A stretch of DNA of 64,000 nucleotides from Gammaproteobacteria bacterium (GTDB taxonomy: Bacteria > Pseudomonadota > Gammaproteobacteria > Legionellales > Legionellaceae): assembly GCA_026399205.1 (NCBI GenBank), contig JAPLRL010000045.1, positions 84,710-148,709 of the forward strand. The letters are read 5' to 3'. Of the stretch, positions 56,970-64,000 are shown in pieces. Both the position numbers and the translations under genes were made by a program. Positions within the stretch are counted from its first letter, which is position 1; each line of letters begins with the position of its first letter. The notes beneath the pieces are model-generated. The model did not search any database. It saw only the letters and a list, made by a program, of their open reading frames with translations, and had not been told where the DNA came from.

Positions 56970-58550
56970 ATGTGCGATAAGATGAAGACACTAAACTCAA
57001 AGACAAAAGAAACCGTAGAGATCGTGCTTTCGAATATTGTGGCAAATATGCCGGGGCATGTTTACTGGAAAAATAAAGAGGGTGTTTATTTGGGTTGCAA
57101 TGATCGGCAAGCGCGGAGTTTGGGATTTAGTGATGCCTCAATGCTGATCGGTAAAACAGATTTTGAGTTGCCTTGGGGCGACGGGGTTGCCGAAAAATTT
57201 AGAAAAAATGATCAGTTGGTCATGGAGACTGGGATCATGCAGCTGGTTGAAGAACCTTCCCAAATGGAGGGACGCGATGTTGTTGTTTTGAGTCAAAAAA
57301 CCCCAATTAAAGATACAAATGGTGACATTATTGGGGTTCTGGGCATTTCTCTTGATATTTCTGATCGAAAAAAAATGGAAGAAGAGTTACAGATTTCAAA
57401 AACCAAAGCCGAAGTTGCGAGCCGTGCTAAAACCGAATTCATCGCCAACATGAGTCACGATATTCGTACCCCATTAACCGGCATTATCGGGATGTCGCAT
57501 CAATTAGAAGAAGAAGTCACAAAGCCCGATGAGCGGCAGCATGCTAAATGGGTGCATGAAAGTGGCGAGCAGTTGTTGGATTTATTAAATGGTGTGTTGG
57601 ATATGGTGTCTACGGGCGCTGCGAATGAAAATGAGGTCAAACATGAGCCCTTTGATTTGTATCAATTGGTCCAAGATGTGTTATCACTGGAGCGCTCTGC
57701 GGTTAAGGTGCGGCAGTTGGATATTAAATTGCATATGGATGGGGCGGTGCCGCATTATGTGGTGAGTGATCGCATGAAACTGCATCGTATTTTATTAAAT
57801 CTCTTGGGCAACTCCATCAAATTTACGCATCAAGGCCATGTTGGGATTGAGGTTAGATTGCTTTCTTGCCAAGGAGATATGGCGCAGATTGAGTTTCGGG
57901 TGGTGGATAGTGGGATAGGGATTCCAGACCATCTACAAGATAAAGTGTTTGATCGCTTTTTTAAAATCAATCCGTCGAATACCGGGCTCTATAAAGGAAA
58001 TGGCATTGGATTGCATATTGCACAGAATTTTGTGGAATTATTGGGGGGGAAGATTAGTCTAACGAGCCAAGTTGATGTCGGGACAACGTTTTTGTTTGTG
58101 CTGTCTTTGAAAGTGGGGCAAGCGCCTGATGTGGTTGTTGAGCCGCCAGTTGGTGCGAGTGCGGTTGTCGATGGTCATTTACCGAAGCGGCGCGTTCTAT
58201 TGGTTGAAGATAATTTTATTGCCCTGCAGGTTTTAAAAAAGATGGTTGAAGGGTTTTCTGTGGATGTGATTGATGCCATGGACGCAGAAAGCGCTTTAGA
58301 ACTGGTGAAAGCCCAGCCGTTTGATTTAGTGTTGACGGATGTGGGATTACCAGGACTGTCTGGGGATGAGCTGGCGAAATCGATTCGAACATGGGAAAAA
58401 GAAAACCATAAACGGCCCATGCGTATTATTGGATTAACGGGACATGCGGAGGCTGAGGTTGCTCAACGGTGTTTGGATGCTGGGATGAATCAGGTGGAAG
58501 TTAAGCCGATGGGGAAAGCGGGGTTGGAAAAGATTATGGGGGCGTTGTAA
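56970..58550 (+). CDS. Cytosolic hybrid sensor histidine kinase (PAS-HisKA-HATPase-REC)
   Basis: A 526-aa protein without membrane segments. PAS domain about residues 20-135 (YWKNKEGVYLGCNDRQARSL, then IGKTDFELPWG); phosphoacceptor His163 in MSHDIRTPLTGIIGM; N box LHRILLNLLGNSIKF; G boxes VVDSGIGIP and GNGIGLHIA; receiver domain from about 407 with phosphoacceptor Asp457 in LVLTDVGLPG and the conserved Lys in EVKPMG. It is 61 bp after the cyclodipeptide synthase, same strand. No separate response regulator with an output domain is next to it, so the phosphorelay partner is elsewhere. Confidence 0.92.
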   Translation: MCDKMKTLNSKTKETVEIVLSNIVANMPGHVYWKNKEGVYLGCNDRQARSLGFSDASMLIGKTDFELPWGDGVAEKFRKNDQLVMETGIMQLVEEPSQMEGRDVVVLSQKTPIKDTNGDIIGVLGISLDISDRKKMEEELQISKTKAEVASRAKTEFIANMSHDIRTPLTGIIGMSHQLEEEVTKPDERQHAKWVHESGEQLLDLLNGVLDMVSTGAANENEVKHEPFDLYQLVQDVLSLERSAVKVRQLDIKLHMDGAVPHYVVSDRMKLHRILLNLLGNSIKFTHQGHVGIEVRLLSCQGDMAQIEFRVVDSGIGIPDHLQDKVFDRFFKINPSNTGLYKGNGIGLHIAQNFVELLGGKISLTSQVDVGTTFLFVLSLKVGQAPDVVVEPPVGASAVVDGHLPKRRVLLVEDNFIALQVLKKMVEGFSVDVIDAMDAESALELVKAQPFDLVLTDVGLPGLSGDELAKSIRTWEKENHKRPMRIIGLTGHAEAEVAQRCLDAGMNQVEVKPMGKAGLEKIMGAL

Positions 58551-58601
58551 AGTGAAGGACAAGACACTTTGCTCCGACACTAGCACTTGGAACGCCCCTA
58601 G

Positions 58602-58676
58602 CCACCGGTGGACACGTCGCCTAAAAGGTTTCTGCTAACCTGGTCACTTAGAGCTAGGCTCCTTTGTCCACCCTAC
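58602..58676. repeat. Family B half element, copy B3
   Basis: Only the right arm of the long palindrome (CCACCGGTGGACACGTCGCC through TTTGTCCACCCTAC). It lies in the 242-bp gap between the hybrid kinase and fni. Confidence 0.85.
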
Positions 58677-58744
58677 AGTTTTTGTAGTTATTGTTAAGGT
58701 GAGCACTGAGGCTCGCCCGGCTAGCGCTCACAACGACGATTGTG

Positions 58745-58756
58745 GTAGAATTCTAC
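58745..58756. promoter_or_regulatory. 12-bp perfect palindrome before fni
   Basis: GTAGAATTCTAC, 37 bp upstream of the fni start codon. It could be an operator or part of a promoter for the mevalonate genes. Low support. Confidence 0.3.
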
Positions 58757-58792
58757 ACGGAATCCGGTCCTTAACAAAACAGAGTCCCGCCC

Positions 58793-59833
58793 ATGTCCCA
58801 GGCCTTTCAAGCGTTTGAAAAACGAAAACAAGACCATTTGCGGCTTGCATTGCATCCGGATCATGAAGCCAGCGAGATGAATGCATTTGATGCAGTTCGC
58901 TTAAATCATGAAGCCATTCCAGATGGTCAATTTGATGAGATCAATCTCTCAACCTCGCGTTTCGGATTGCCCTGTTCTACCCCTTTTTTAGTGAGCTCGA
59001 TGACCGCAGGGCATGTGGATGCGCCTAAAATCAATCAAATTTTAATGGCGGCGTGTCAACAAACGGGTTGGGCGATGGGGGTGGGGTCGCAACGGCGAGA
59101 GTTGGATGACCCCACCTGCGTTGATAAATGGAAACCCTTGCGCGCGGCTTATCCTGATATTCAACTCATGAGCAATATTGGCCTTGCGCAGCTCATTGAT
59201 GCTCCGGTGTCGCAGATTTTGCGTTTGCTTGATGCGATTCAAGCTCAAGCGCTGATTGTGCATTGCAATCCTTTACAAGAATGTATTCAGCCTGAGGGAA
59301 CCCCGCAGTTTAAAGGCGCCTGGACAGCCTTAGAGCACATTGTTAAACAGCTCGATCGACCCGTGGTCGTCAAAGAAACCGGTTGTGGCTTTTCTGTGGC
59401 AACGTTACGTCGCTTGGGCGAAGCAGGAGTTGCCGCCATTGATGTGAGTGGCTTAGGCGGAACGCACTGGGGGCGGATTGAGGGCGCGCGATCGGATAAA
59501 AACAGCCTGGCGTTTAAAACGGCAGAGTTATTTAAAAATTGGGGAATCACCACCGTTGAGAGCTTAATTGAGGCCTCTCAATTGAATTTACCTTGTGAAA
59601 TATGGGCATCAGGGGGTATTCGTCATGGTTTGGATGCGGCAAAAGCGATTGCACTGGGTGCGACCTCGGTTGGGTTTGCAAAGCGCATGTTAGAAGCGGC
59701 ATATAAAGGCGAGCAGGCGGTTTGTTTGCAGATGCAGGCCATTGAGCATGCCCTGCGTGTTGCCATGTTTTGTACGGGCAGTTTTAAATTAGAATCACTA
59801 AAGGATCATGTATGTTTGATCAAACCGATTTAA
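58793..59833 (+). CDS. fni: Type 2 isopentenyl-diphosphate isomerase
   Basis: FMN- and NADPH-dependent enzyme that interconverts IPP and DMAPP. The 346-aa protein begins with the family's RKQDHLRLAL motif and has SSMTAGH, KETGCGFS, GGTHWGRIEGAR and the phosphate-binding ASGGIRHGLDAAKAIALGA. It overlaps the HMG-CoA reductase gene by 22 bp. Type 2 enzymes often accompany the mevalonate pathway. Confidence 0.96.
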   Translation: MSQAFQAFEKRKQDHLRLALHPDHEASEMNAFDAVRLNHEAIPDGQFDEINLSTSRFGLPCSTPFLVSSMTAGHVDAPKINQILMAACQQTGWAMGVGSQRRELDDPTCVDKWKPLRAAYPDIQLMSNIGLAQLIDAPVSQILRLLDAIQAQALIVHCNPLQECIQPEGTPQFKGAWTALEHIVKQLDRPVVVKETGCGFSVATLRRLGEAGVAAIDVSGLGGTHWGRIEGARSDKNSLAFKTAELFKNWGITTVESLIEASQLNLPCEIWASGGIRHGLDAAKAIALGATSVGFAKRMLEAAYKGEQAVCLQMQAIEHALRVAMFCTGSFKLESLKDHVCLIKPI

Positions 59834-61107
59834 GCGCTTTATTTCAAGGGTTTTCCAAGTTATCACGAGAAGAGCGCTTTCAGCGCTTGATGATGATGGG
59901 GGCTTTGAGCCAAGTGGATGTCGATTTTTTAGAATCAGGCGCGGTTCAAGATGTGCACCTTGCAGATAAATTTATTGAAAATAGCATTGGGTATTTTCAA
60001 TTGCCCTTGGGGGTTGCGTCTTATTTTCGTGTCGATGGCCGCGACTATGTGATCCCATTGGCTGTGGAAGAAACCTCAATTATTGCCGCTTTATCTAAAA
60101 CAGCAAAATGGGTGAGAGAGCAAGGCGACATCACCACGTCTGTTGCAGGGAATGGCATTATTGGGCAAATTCAATTCGCAACCTTAAACAACGTGCCTCA
60201 CTTTCAACAGATCTTTGCAAGCCAGCGCGAGGCGTGGATTCAACAGGTCAATCAAGATGTTTTAAGTGGCATGGTTAAACGTGGTGGCGGGGTCTTAGAC
60301 ATGATTTTTCGCTGTTTGCCACGAGCAGACGGGCAAACCATGGGGGTGATTCATTTGACCATGGACAGCTGTGATGCCATGGGAGCAAATGCCATTAATC
60401 AAGTGCTTGAATATTTGAAAGAGCCCATTGAAGCCAGCACTGGCGAAAAAGTCACAATGTGTATTTTGTCAAACTTAAACGATCAAAAGCTGACAACGGC
60501 GGTCGTGCGACTTTCTGGCATTGATCCGTCTTTAGCTGAGCGTTTACAAGAGGCGTCTTTGTTTGCAGAAACTGATCCATACCGCGCGGCAACGCATAAT
60601 AAAGGTATTCTGAATGGTATTGATGCGGTCGCGATTGCAACCGGCAATGATTGGCGTGCCATTGAGGCGGGGATGCATGCCTATGCGGCAAGATCTGGCT
60701 GTTACCGACCTTTAAGTCAGTGGCGTTACCAAGATGGCACGCTTGTGGGCACCCTAACTGCGCCGATAATTGTCGGCACTGTCGGGGGGGTGACCTCATT
60801 GCATCCGACCGCTCGGTTATGTCTATCGATGCTGAATGTATCTTCGGCAAATGAGTTATCACGCGTGATGGCAGCGGTTGGCTTGGTGCAAAACTTAGGT
60901 GCCCTACGCGCCTTGTGTACCGAGGGCATCATCAAAGGGCACATGAAGCTTCATATTGATAATATTATTTTAGTATCTGGTGCAACAGAGCGCGAGCGCC
61001 CCTTACTTAAAGCACATTTAACCGACTATTTACAGCACACCAAACGCGTGAGTTTGAGTCATGCGCATCAGTTTTTAACAAAGCTACGTCAGGTTGAATC
61101 GGTTTAA
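59812..61107 (+). CDS. mvaA: Hydroxymethylglutaryl-CoA reductase, class II
   Basis: Makes mevalonate from HMG-CoA. The 431-aa soluble protein has the class II motif IENSIGYFQLPLGVA (ENVIG-type), the cofactor motif DSCDAMGANAIN, and the catalytic Lys/His region GIIKGHMKLHIDN. No membrane domain. It overlaps fni upstream and is followed by a family A hairpin and the GHMP kinase. Confidence 0.96.
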   Translation: MFDQTDLSALFQGFSKLSREERFQRLMMMGALSQVDVDFLESGAVQDVHLADKFIENSIGYFQLPLGVASYFRVDGRDYVIPLAVEETSIIAALSKTAKWVREQGDITTSVAGNGIIGQIQFATLNNVPHFQQIFASQREAWIQQVNQDVLSGMVKRGGGVLDMIFRCLPRADGQTMGVIHLTMDSCDAMGANAINQVLEYLKEPIEASTGEKVTMCILSNLNDQKLTTAVVRLSGIDPSLAERLQEASLFAETDPYRAATHNKGILNGIDAVAIATGNDWRAIEAGMHAYAARSGCYRPLSQWRYQDGTLVGTLTAPIIVGTVGGVTSLHPTARLCLSMLNVSSANELSRVMAAVGLVQNLGALRALCTEGIIKGHMKLHIDNIILVSGATERERPLLKAHLTDYLQHTKRVSLSHAHQFLTKLRQVESV

Positions 61108-61129
61108 TGGTGGTAACTGCCCAGCCACA

Positions 61130-61215
61130 CGTCATCCTGAGCGCTAGCGAAGGATCTCCTTCAGCCAGCAAGGTGCCAATGGATAGGAGATCCTTCGCTG
61201 GCGCTCAGGATGACG
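61130..61215. repeat. Family A palindromic repeat, copy A2
   Basis: Arms CGTCATCCTGAGCGCTAGCG and complement, within flanks GTAACTGCCCAG and GGAGTGAC that resemble the terminal GTAACTNC sequences of other copies. It separates mvaA from the kinase gene. Confidence 0.9.
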
Positions 61216-61228
61216 TTTGGAGTGACTC

Positions 61229-62116
61229 ATGGTGATTCCAGGTAAAACATTTATCATCGGTGAATACGCGGTGTTACGATCGTCTCCTGCGATTCTACTG
61301 ACGACTTCGCCGTGTTTTTCGATGGAGATGTCTGCGAGTCTCAGTGATCACCCCACCCTACACGGCATCCACGAAGCCTCACCCGCTGGACGATTCTGGC
61401 GATCTCATGGGTTTTTAAACGAGCTAACTTTTCAAGATCCCTACCAAGGCCTAGGTGGATTAGGCGCTTCCAGCGCCCAATTTATAGGCGCCTATCGCTA
61501 CGCATGTGAGTTAAACGCAACCCCCTTTTCTTTAGAAGGTTTATTAGCAGCCTATCAAGCCGTTGCCTGGGATGGGGTAGGTGTTAAGCCCAGTGGCTAT
61601 GATATTTTGGCACAAACCGCCTCACAGTGCGTATATGTGAAGGACACATCAACAACGCCGGTCTCTTTTAAGTGGCCCTTTGCCGCATTGACGTTTATTT
61701 TAGTTCACACCCAATTTAAATGTAAAACCCACGAACATTTACAGGCTTTAACTCAATTTCCTGAAGATTTAACTGATTTGCAACAAGGTGTGCAACAAGC
61801 TTGGCAGGCATGTTTAACGCAGGATGAAGCGATGTGGATTGACGCCATCAAAGGGTATGCAGCAGCCCTTCAGGCTTACGGTTGGGTTTTGGATGCAACG
61901 CGTGAGTTGCAGGGGGAGCTTTATACGTACCCCGGGGTACGTGCGGTAAAAGGCTGTGGCGCCTTGGGGGCTGATGTGGTTTTTGTGGTGGTCGATAGGG
62001 GGGCGTTGGCTGATTGTTTGACGCGCATGCATGCGGCGGGGCTGCATGTGTTGGCGACAGAGGCGTCAGTGTTTGACAAAGTTGTTTCCACTCGAATACC
62101 CCCTCTCCCGCGCTAG
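61229..62116 (+). CDS. GHMP kinase, probably phosphomevalonate or mevalonate kinase
   Basis: A 295-aa member of the GHMP kinase family. It starts VIPGKTFIIGEYAVL, has the phosphate loop GLGGLGASSAQF and the C-terminal AVKGCGALGADVVFVV. The GEYAVL start and KGCGALGAD end lean to phosphomevalonate kinase, but mevalonate kinase is not excluded. With fni and mvaA it is part of the isoprenoid route; mvaS, mvaD and the other kinase are not in the window. The last residues (STRIPPLPR) and the TAG stop are encoded by the family E repeat, so the native C-terminus may have been altered. Confidence 0.8.
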   Translation: MVIPGKTFIIGEYAVLRSSPAILLTTSPCFSMEMSASLSDHPTLHGIHEASPAGRFWRSHGFLNELTFQDPYQGLGGLGASSAQFIGAYRYACELNATPFSLEGLLAAYQAVAWDGVGVKPSGYDILAQTASQCVYVKDTSTTPVSFKWPFAALTFILVHTQFKCKTHEHLQALTQFPEDLTDLQQGVQQAWQACLTQDEAMWIDAIKGYAAALQAYGWVLDATRELQGELYTYPGVRAVKGCGALGADVVFVVVDRGALADCLTRMHAAGLHVLATEASVFDKVVSTRIPPLPR

Positions 62117-62509
62117 AAGTTTGAACAATATATTGATGTTCGGTAACTACCCAGGTACGTCATCCTGAGCGTAGCGAAGGATCTCAATTTGACAAAGATC
62201 TAGCCAAATTCAGGAGGTCCTTCACTGCGTTCAGGATGACGTTTGTTCGTTGTGAGTGCTAATAAAACAAACTTTTTCACAATGAGTGCTAATAAAACAA
62301 ACTTTTTCACAACCTGAGGAGTTACGATGTTCGTAACTCCCCACGTCATCCTGAGCGCCAGCGAAGGATCTCCTGCTAATTAGCACATTGCTAGCTAGGG
62401 GGGATCCTTCGCTGGCGCTCAGGATGACGTGTACCTGGGTAGTTACGATGTTCTTCGCGGGGGAGTTTTATACGCGTTTCTTGCGCGGGAGAGGGGACTG
62501 ATCGGAGTT
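62091..62509. repeat. Family E palindromic repeat, copy E2, split by an insertion
   Basis: Reverse-complement relative of 3368-3541. It begins CTCGAATACCCCCTCTCCCG and ends GGGAGAGGGGACTGATCGG, but is interrupted at 62142 by the family A composite and has lost part of its inner palindrome. It supplies the stop codon of the kinase gene. Confidence 0.85.
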
Positions 62510-62581
62510 CAACATAGACATCCTTTTTTGATATGCTAAGCTAACATAAACCCTCACCATAAAAATAATAAGGATCATGTC
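62117..62581. other. Intergenic region made almost wholly of nested repeats
   Basis: 465 bp between the kinase and lipoprotein genes. It contains the rest of family E copy E2, the inserted family A composite, and about 70 bp of AT-rich leader with AAGGA before the lipoprotein gene. No coding sequence is supported. Confidence 0.8.
62143..62446. mobile_element. Composite MITE-like element of two family A units
   Basis: Bounded by perfect 16-bp inverted ends GTAACTACCCAGGTAC (62143-62158) and GTACCTGGGTAGTTAC (62431-62446). A 7-bp direct repeat GATGTTC flanks it (62135-62141 and 62447-62453), and the same 7-mer separates the two internal units (62326-62332). Unit 1 (62143-62325) matches 47611-47746 inverted; unit 2 (62333-62446) matches 5738-5839. 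A 30-bp tandem repeat lies at 62254-62313. No coding capacity, so it would depend on a transposase in trans. Confidence 0.8.
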
Positions 62582-62884
62582 ATGAAAGCATCTCGTTTAA
62601 GTCTTCTGGTTATTGCAGCACCCTTGTTTCTGACCGCGTGTGAAAGTATGAATGGATTTATGATGGATGATCGAGAGCCCTATTCTCGTAGTGAGGTGGT
62701 CACGCAGCCGGCTCCACGTACAACAATTTCGTCTACGCATGCAGTCGCGCATCCACAAACTGCTTCGAGGATTGTGTCGGTTCCTACTGCGGTGCAGGGC
62801 ACTCGAAATCCTGCTATGGCGACTTCGGTCGATAATAAACAAACCACTGTTGTTCCTAATGTGGCGCCCGCTTTAGGGGAATAA
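62582..62884 (+). CDS. Small lipoprotein of unknown function
   Basis: A 100-aa protein with a lipoprotein signal peptide: charged start MKASR, hydrophobic core, and lipobox LTAC with the acylated cysteine at residue 19. The mature part is rich in Ser, Thr, Pro and Ala and probably extended. AAGGA precedes the ATG. Processing would need Lgt, encoded at 6642. It lies 3 bp before the cystathionine beta-synthase-like gene. Confidence 0.8.
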   Translation: MKASRLSLLVIAAPLFLTACESMNGFMMDDREPYSRSEVVTQPAPRTTISSTHAVAHPQTASRIVSVPTAVQGTRNPAMATSVDNKQTTVVPNVAPALGE

Positions 62885-62887
62885 GGC

Positions 62888-63835
62888 ATGATATATGAAA
62901 CCATACTTGGCGCAATTGGGGGCACGCCGATTGTACGTTTAAATCGAGTGGCAGCTCAGCTGTCTTGCCAATTGTTTGCTAAGTGTGAGTTTTTAAACCC
63001 AGGCGGCTCTAGTAAAGACCGCATTGGGTATGCGATGGTGAAAGCAGCGCAAGAGGCCGGTACGATTAAGCCAGGCGATACCCTCATTGAGCCGACGTCC
63101 GGTAACACGGGGATTGGCATTGCGTTGGCGGGTGCCGTTTTAGGGTATCACGTCGTGATTACCATGCCCAATAAAATGAGCCATGAAAAACAAGTGGTGT
63201 TAGAGCGTTTGGGCGCGACCATTTATCGCACTCCCTCAGAGGTTGGGTCGCACGACCCAGAAAGCCATATTTCTCTGGCAAAACGTCTACAAAAAACAAT
63301 CCCCAATGCCCATATTTTAGATCAATACGCAAACCCAGAAAATCCCAATGTGCATTATCGCGAAACCGCAGAAGAAATCATCGCCGATATGGGGCAATCG
63401 TTAGATATGGTGGTGATAAGCGTAGGCACAGGCGGCACTATCACGGGCGTTGCTAGGCGATTAAAAGAAGTTTATCCCAATATCCAAGTCATCGGGGTTG
63501 ATCCTGAGGGCTCGATTTTAGGGGGCGGCAGTGACATCAAACCTTACCTGGTTGAAGGCATTGGCTATGATTTTTTCCCCGATGTGTTAGACAACGCGTT
63601 AGTCAATACCTACATTAAAACCCAAGACGCAGACTCATTTCAAATGGCAAGACGCCTCATTCGCGAAGAGGGCCTCTTAGTAGGCGGCTCGTCAGGTGCT
63701 GCGGTCTGGGCCGCCTTACAAGCCGCAAAAACCCTAACCGCCCAACAACGCTGCCTGGTGATTCTACCTGATTCTATTCGTAATTATTTAATGAAGTTCG
63801 CTTCTGATGAATGGATGGTAGAAAACGGGCTTTAA
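62888..63835 (+). CDS. Cystathionine beta-synthase-like PLP enzyme
   Basis: A 315-aa fold-type II PLP enzyme. The PLP lysine is in PGGSSKDRIG, the substrate loop is TSGNTGIGIA, and the phosphate loop is GTGGTITG. The stretches MPNKMSHEKQVVLERLGATI and DPESHISLAKRL with HILDQYANPENPNVHY match cystathionine beta-synthase more than O-acetylserine sulfhydrylase (CysK). It lacks the C-terminal regulatory CBS domains. It would condense serine or acetylserine with homocysteine or sulfide; the exact activity is open. Confidence 0.85.
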   Translation: MIYETILGAIGGTPIVRLNRVAAQLSCQLFAKCEFLNPGGSSKDRIGYAMVKAAQEAGTIKPGDTLIEPTSGNTGIGIALAGAVLGYHVVITMPNKMSHEKQVVLERLGATIYRTPSEVGSHDPESHISLAKRLQKTIPNAHILDQYANPENPNVHYRETAEEIIADMGQSLDMVVISVGTGGTITGVARRLKEVYPNIQVIGVDPEGSILGGGSDIKPYLVEGIGYDFFPDVLDNALVNTYIKTQDADSFQMARRLIREEGLLVGGSSGAAVWAALQAAKTLTAQQRCLVILPDSIRNYLMKFASDEWMVENGL

Positions 63836-63881
63836 ACGTTTTTACACTCGAATAGCCCTTCCTCAACACATCTTTAGTTTC

Positions 63882-64000
63882 ACTCCGATCAATCCCCTCT
63901 CCCGCGGGAGAAACCTTTTTAAGACCCATATGGTGAGCGCGGGGGAGGGTTAGGGAGGGGGGGGTTACAAGGTTTTACCCCCTCCCCAACCCTCCCCCGC
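63882..64000. repeat. Family E palindromic repeat, copy E3 (cut by window end)
   Basis: Begins ACTCCGATCAATCCCCTCTC and contains the inner palindrome GGGGGAGGGTTAGGGAGG with its complement at the window edge. It is collinear with the left half of E1 and follows the cystathionine beta-synthase-like gene. Confidence 0.85.

Noticed and set aside
62888..63835. Cysteine synthase CysK
   Set aside because: The PNKMSHEKQ and DPESHISLAKRL stretches and the HILDQY...NP region fit cystathionine beta-synthase better.

Overview
The window is a chromosomal segment of a gammaproteobacterium, most likely a member of the Legionellales (Coxiella/Rickettsiella/Legionella relatives). This placement is inference. 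It rests on a mevalonate-pathway cluster with a class II HMG-CoA reductase and type 2 IPP isomerase, a cyclodipeptide synthase of the XYP type, a DUF1566 secreted protein, effector-like ankyrin and coiled-coil proteins, and normal gammaproteobacterial housekeeping blocks. No tRNA, rRNA, CRISPR array, prophage or intact transposase gene was seen.

Layout. 1-11 kb: an N-terminally cut membrane protein, pepN, then a leftward block with a patatin-like lipase, a membrane-anchored small GTPase, and the coupled run rppH-ptsP-tauE-lgt-thyA. 11-18 kb: a DUF1566 secreted protein, glmU, an ankyrin-like protein, a DUF4143 ATPase, an unknown protein and a PAS-LuxR regulator. 18-32 kb: zipA followed by a division and cell-wall cluster (murF-mraY-murD-ftsW-murC-murB-ddl-ftsQ-ftsA-ftsZ-lpxC-rsmE) that lacks murG and everything normally upstream of murF. 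33-42 kb: dnaA-dnaN-recF, an 886-residue unknown protein, then gyrB. 42-45 kb: a retropepsin / 7TM-transglutaminase / ATP-grasp operon and a thioredoxin. 45.7-48.3 kb: a MazG-like gene and the probable replication origin. 48.3-52 kb: rpmH-rnpA-yidD-yidC-mnmE. 52-58.5 kb: an MscS channel, a second DUF4143 ATPase, a MATE exporter overlapping a cyclodipeptide synthase gene, and a hybrid histidine kinase. 58.8-64 kb: fni-mvaA-GHMP kinase, a lipoprotein and a cystathionine beta-synthase-like enzyme.

The two strongest unusual points are these. (1) The probable oriC is present as two 239-bp arms in inverted orientation (46171-46409 and 47857-48095). They align without a gap, and each has DnaA-box-like 9-mers at the same three offsets. 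They flank a 361-codon unknown gene. By eye, the + strand is rich in C/A to the left and G/T to the right, which fits an origin here. The dcw and dnaA-gyrB blocks would then be transcribed against the replication fork. (2) A MATE transporter gene overlaps a cyclodipeptide synthase gene, with a hybrid sensor kinase just downstream: a compact candidate locus for making, exporting and perhaps sensing a cyclic dipeptide.

The intergenic space is full of palindromic repeats of five families (A-E here). One family shows 16-bp terminal inverted repeats and a 7-bp target duplication. Several genes end exactly inside, or within a base of, such a repeat, which supplies their stop codon.
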